Assembly: GCA_001871755.1 (NCBI GenBank)
Contig: MNXL01000042.1
Location: 1 to 5,287, forward strand
Direction: 5' to 3'
DNA: 5,287 bases
Origin: Anaerolineae bacterium CG2_30_64_16
GTDB taxonomy: Bacteria > Chloroflexota > Anaerolineae > CG2-30-64-16
Under the pieces are notes generated by a model that was given only the letters and a program-made list of their open reading frames with translations, did no database searches and was not told where the DNA came from. Both the position numbers and the translations under genes were made by a program. This document shows, piece after piece, positions 4,943 through 5,287 of the stretch (its first letter is position 1; every line of letters begins with the position of its first letter).

Positions 4943-5053
4943 CCGCAAGATCCGAGCAGAATCCGATCCGGGATTGCGCCCACGATCTTCCCCTTCGACG
5001 GCGATCGCGGCAAGATCACGCTCACCTGCCTGCACACCCGATGCGCGTACTGA

Positions 5054-5287
5054 CCGGCCCCCGCATGCTCCGGGCGTTCGGTCGGCGTGACCCATACGCT
5101 TGCGTCCGTCGAGCGACCCGCTCCGGCGCGAGCCATACGGCCTCCTGTAGCTGCTGGCGTTTGCCGGCGGCGCCGCGGAGCCTGGGCAGCCGCGGGGGGC
5201 GCCTTCCCGTGGACGCCGATGGGCTTGGTATGGCCGAACGGCGCCGATTTCGACCCCTGGACGCTACACGAGTGGCCCAGGTTTGCG
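5054..5287 (+). other. Unassigned 3' region with a partial open frame running off the window
   Basis: No recognised gene. The frame after the TGA at 5051-5053 stays open to the window end without an ATG. Its last part reads AAGGAFPWTPMGLVWPNG followed by ADFDPWTLHEWPRFA, a Trp/Pro-rich stretch with GC-rich third positions that looks protein-like. The preceding 100 bases give only Arg/Ala/Pro-rich translations in every frame, so a frameshift or junction may lie near 5160-5195. On the opposite strand AGGAGG (5141-5146) stands four bases before an ATG at 5136 that opens an 84-codon frame to 4882. Its product resembles nothing I know and overlaps the dehydrogenase remnant. Confidence 0.3.

Larger units (their letters stand above)
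4373..5053 (+). pseudogene. Chimera: FAD-binding half of an RfbH-partner-like reductase joined to the C-terminal domain of a UDP-sugar 6-dehydrogenase
   Basis: Residues 1 to about 85 form the FAD-binding domain of the ferredoxin-NADP reductase superfamily: PGQF at 37-40 and RVFSIASSP at 58-66, the RxYS-type flavin motif. Placed directly after rfbH, it is probably the reductase (E3-like) that feeds electrons to E1. It breaks off at VKGRFT, before the NAD(P)-binding part. From about residue 84 the protein becomes the C-terminal domain of a UDP-N-acetylglucosamine/UDP-glucose 6-dehydrogenase (PRYWVDKVVDALNEAGKAL, VLVLGVAYKKDIDDLRESP, YHDPYVP). The catalytic Cys and NAD domains of that enzyme are missing. 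This match ends near residue 173. The last 53 residues (LDISCVSGLQ... to the stop) resemble neither family and are read from promoter-like DNA. Start is 4373 or the in-frame ATG at 4379. Neither half can be active by itself. Confidence 0.82.

Noticed and set aside
4882..5136. Reverse-strand gene with AGGAGG before ATG 5136
   Set aside because: The ribosome site is good but tight at four bases. The product resembles nothing and overlaps the dehydrogenase match, so I mention it only in the 3' region entry.

Overview
This is a G+C-rich bacterial window that looks like a degraded fragment of a surface-polysaccharide (nucleotide-sugar) gene cluster. The best guess for the source is a Chloroflexota (Anaerolineae-like) bacterium. 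That rests on my association of the short CCTTCGAC...CTCAGGACAGGC repeat family, the hairpins containing ATTCGTG motifs and the GxxExxY gene with such genomes. It is an inference, and no taxonomic marker is present. All recognisable genes are on the + strand.

Bases 1-2004 hold two genes crowded with short dispersed repeats: a GxxExxY-family gene (16-458) and a GDP-L-fucose synthase-like NAD-dependent epimerase (691-2004). I count 12 insertion sites, two of them nested doubles, all in the same orientation. Units with a 4-base centre are 24 nt long and keep frame; units with a 3-base centre are 23 nt long and break it. If the units and one copy of a 112-bp tandem duplication are removed on paper, both genes become uninterrupted and of normal family length (about 123 and 328 residues). 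As written, both are frameshifted. A 230-bp spacer between them (459-690) is filled with hairpin repeats.

Bases 2017-5053 contain no such repeats but are a mosaic of gene pieces. In order they are: the 5' half of rfbF (glucose-1-phosphate cytidylyltransferase), the last 26 codons of a sugar epimerase/dehydratase, a small antitoxin-like gene, and a MazF/PemK-like toxin domain that runs in frame into an almost complete RfbH. RfbH is the PMP/[2Fe-2S] CDP-4-keto-6-deoxyglucose 3-dehydrase, and its full CX57CX1CX7C motif is present. Next comes the FAD-binding half of a ferredoxin-reductase-like protein (probable RfbH partner), joined in frame to the C-terminal domain of a UDP-sugar 6-dehydrogenase. 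That domain is itself cut off and followed by promoter-like DNA with a LacI-type operator-like palindrome.

RfbF, RfbH and the reductase belong to the CDP-3,6-dideoxyhexose pathway. RfbG, normally between RfbF and RfbH, is missing, and the breaks flank its expected place. The window therefore shows the remains of a CDP-dideoxyhexose locus, eroded by serial deletion and recombination or wrongly joined during assembly. From about 4895 to the end I see promoter-like sequence and one open but unrecognised frame.
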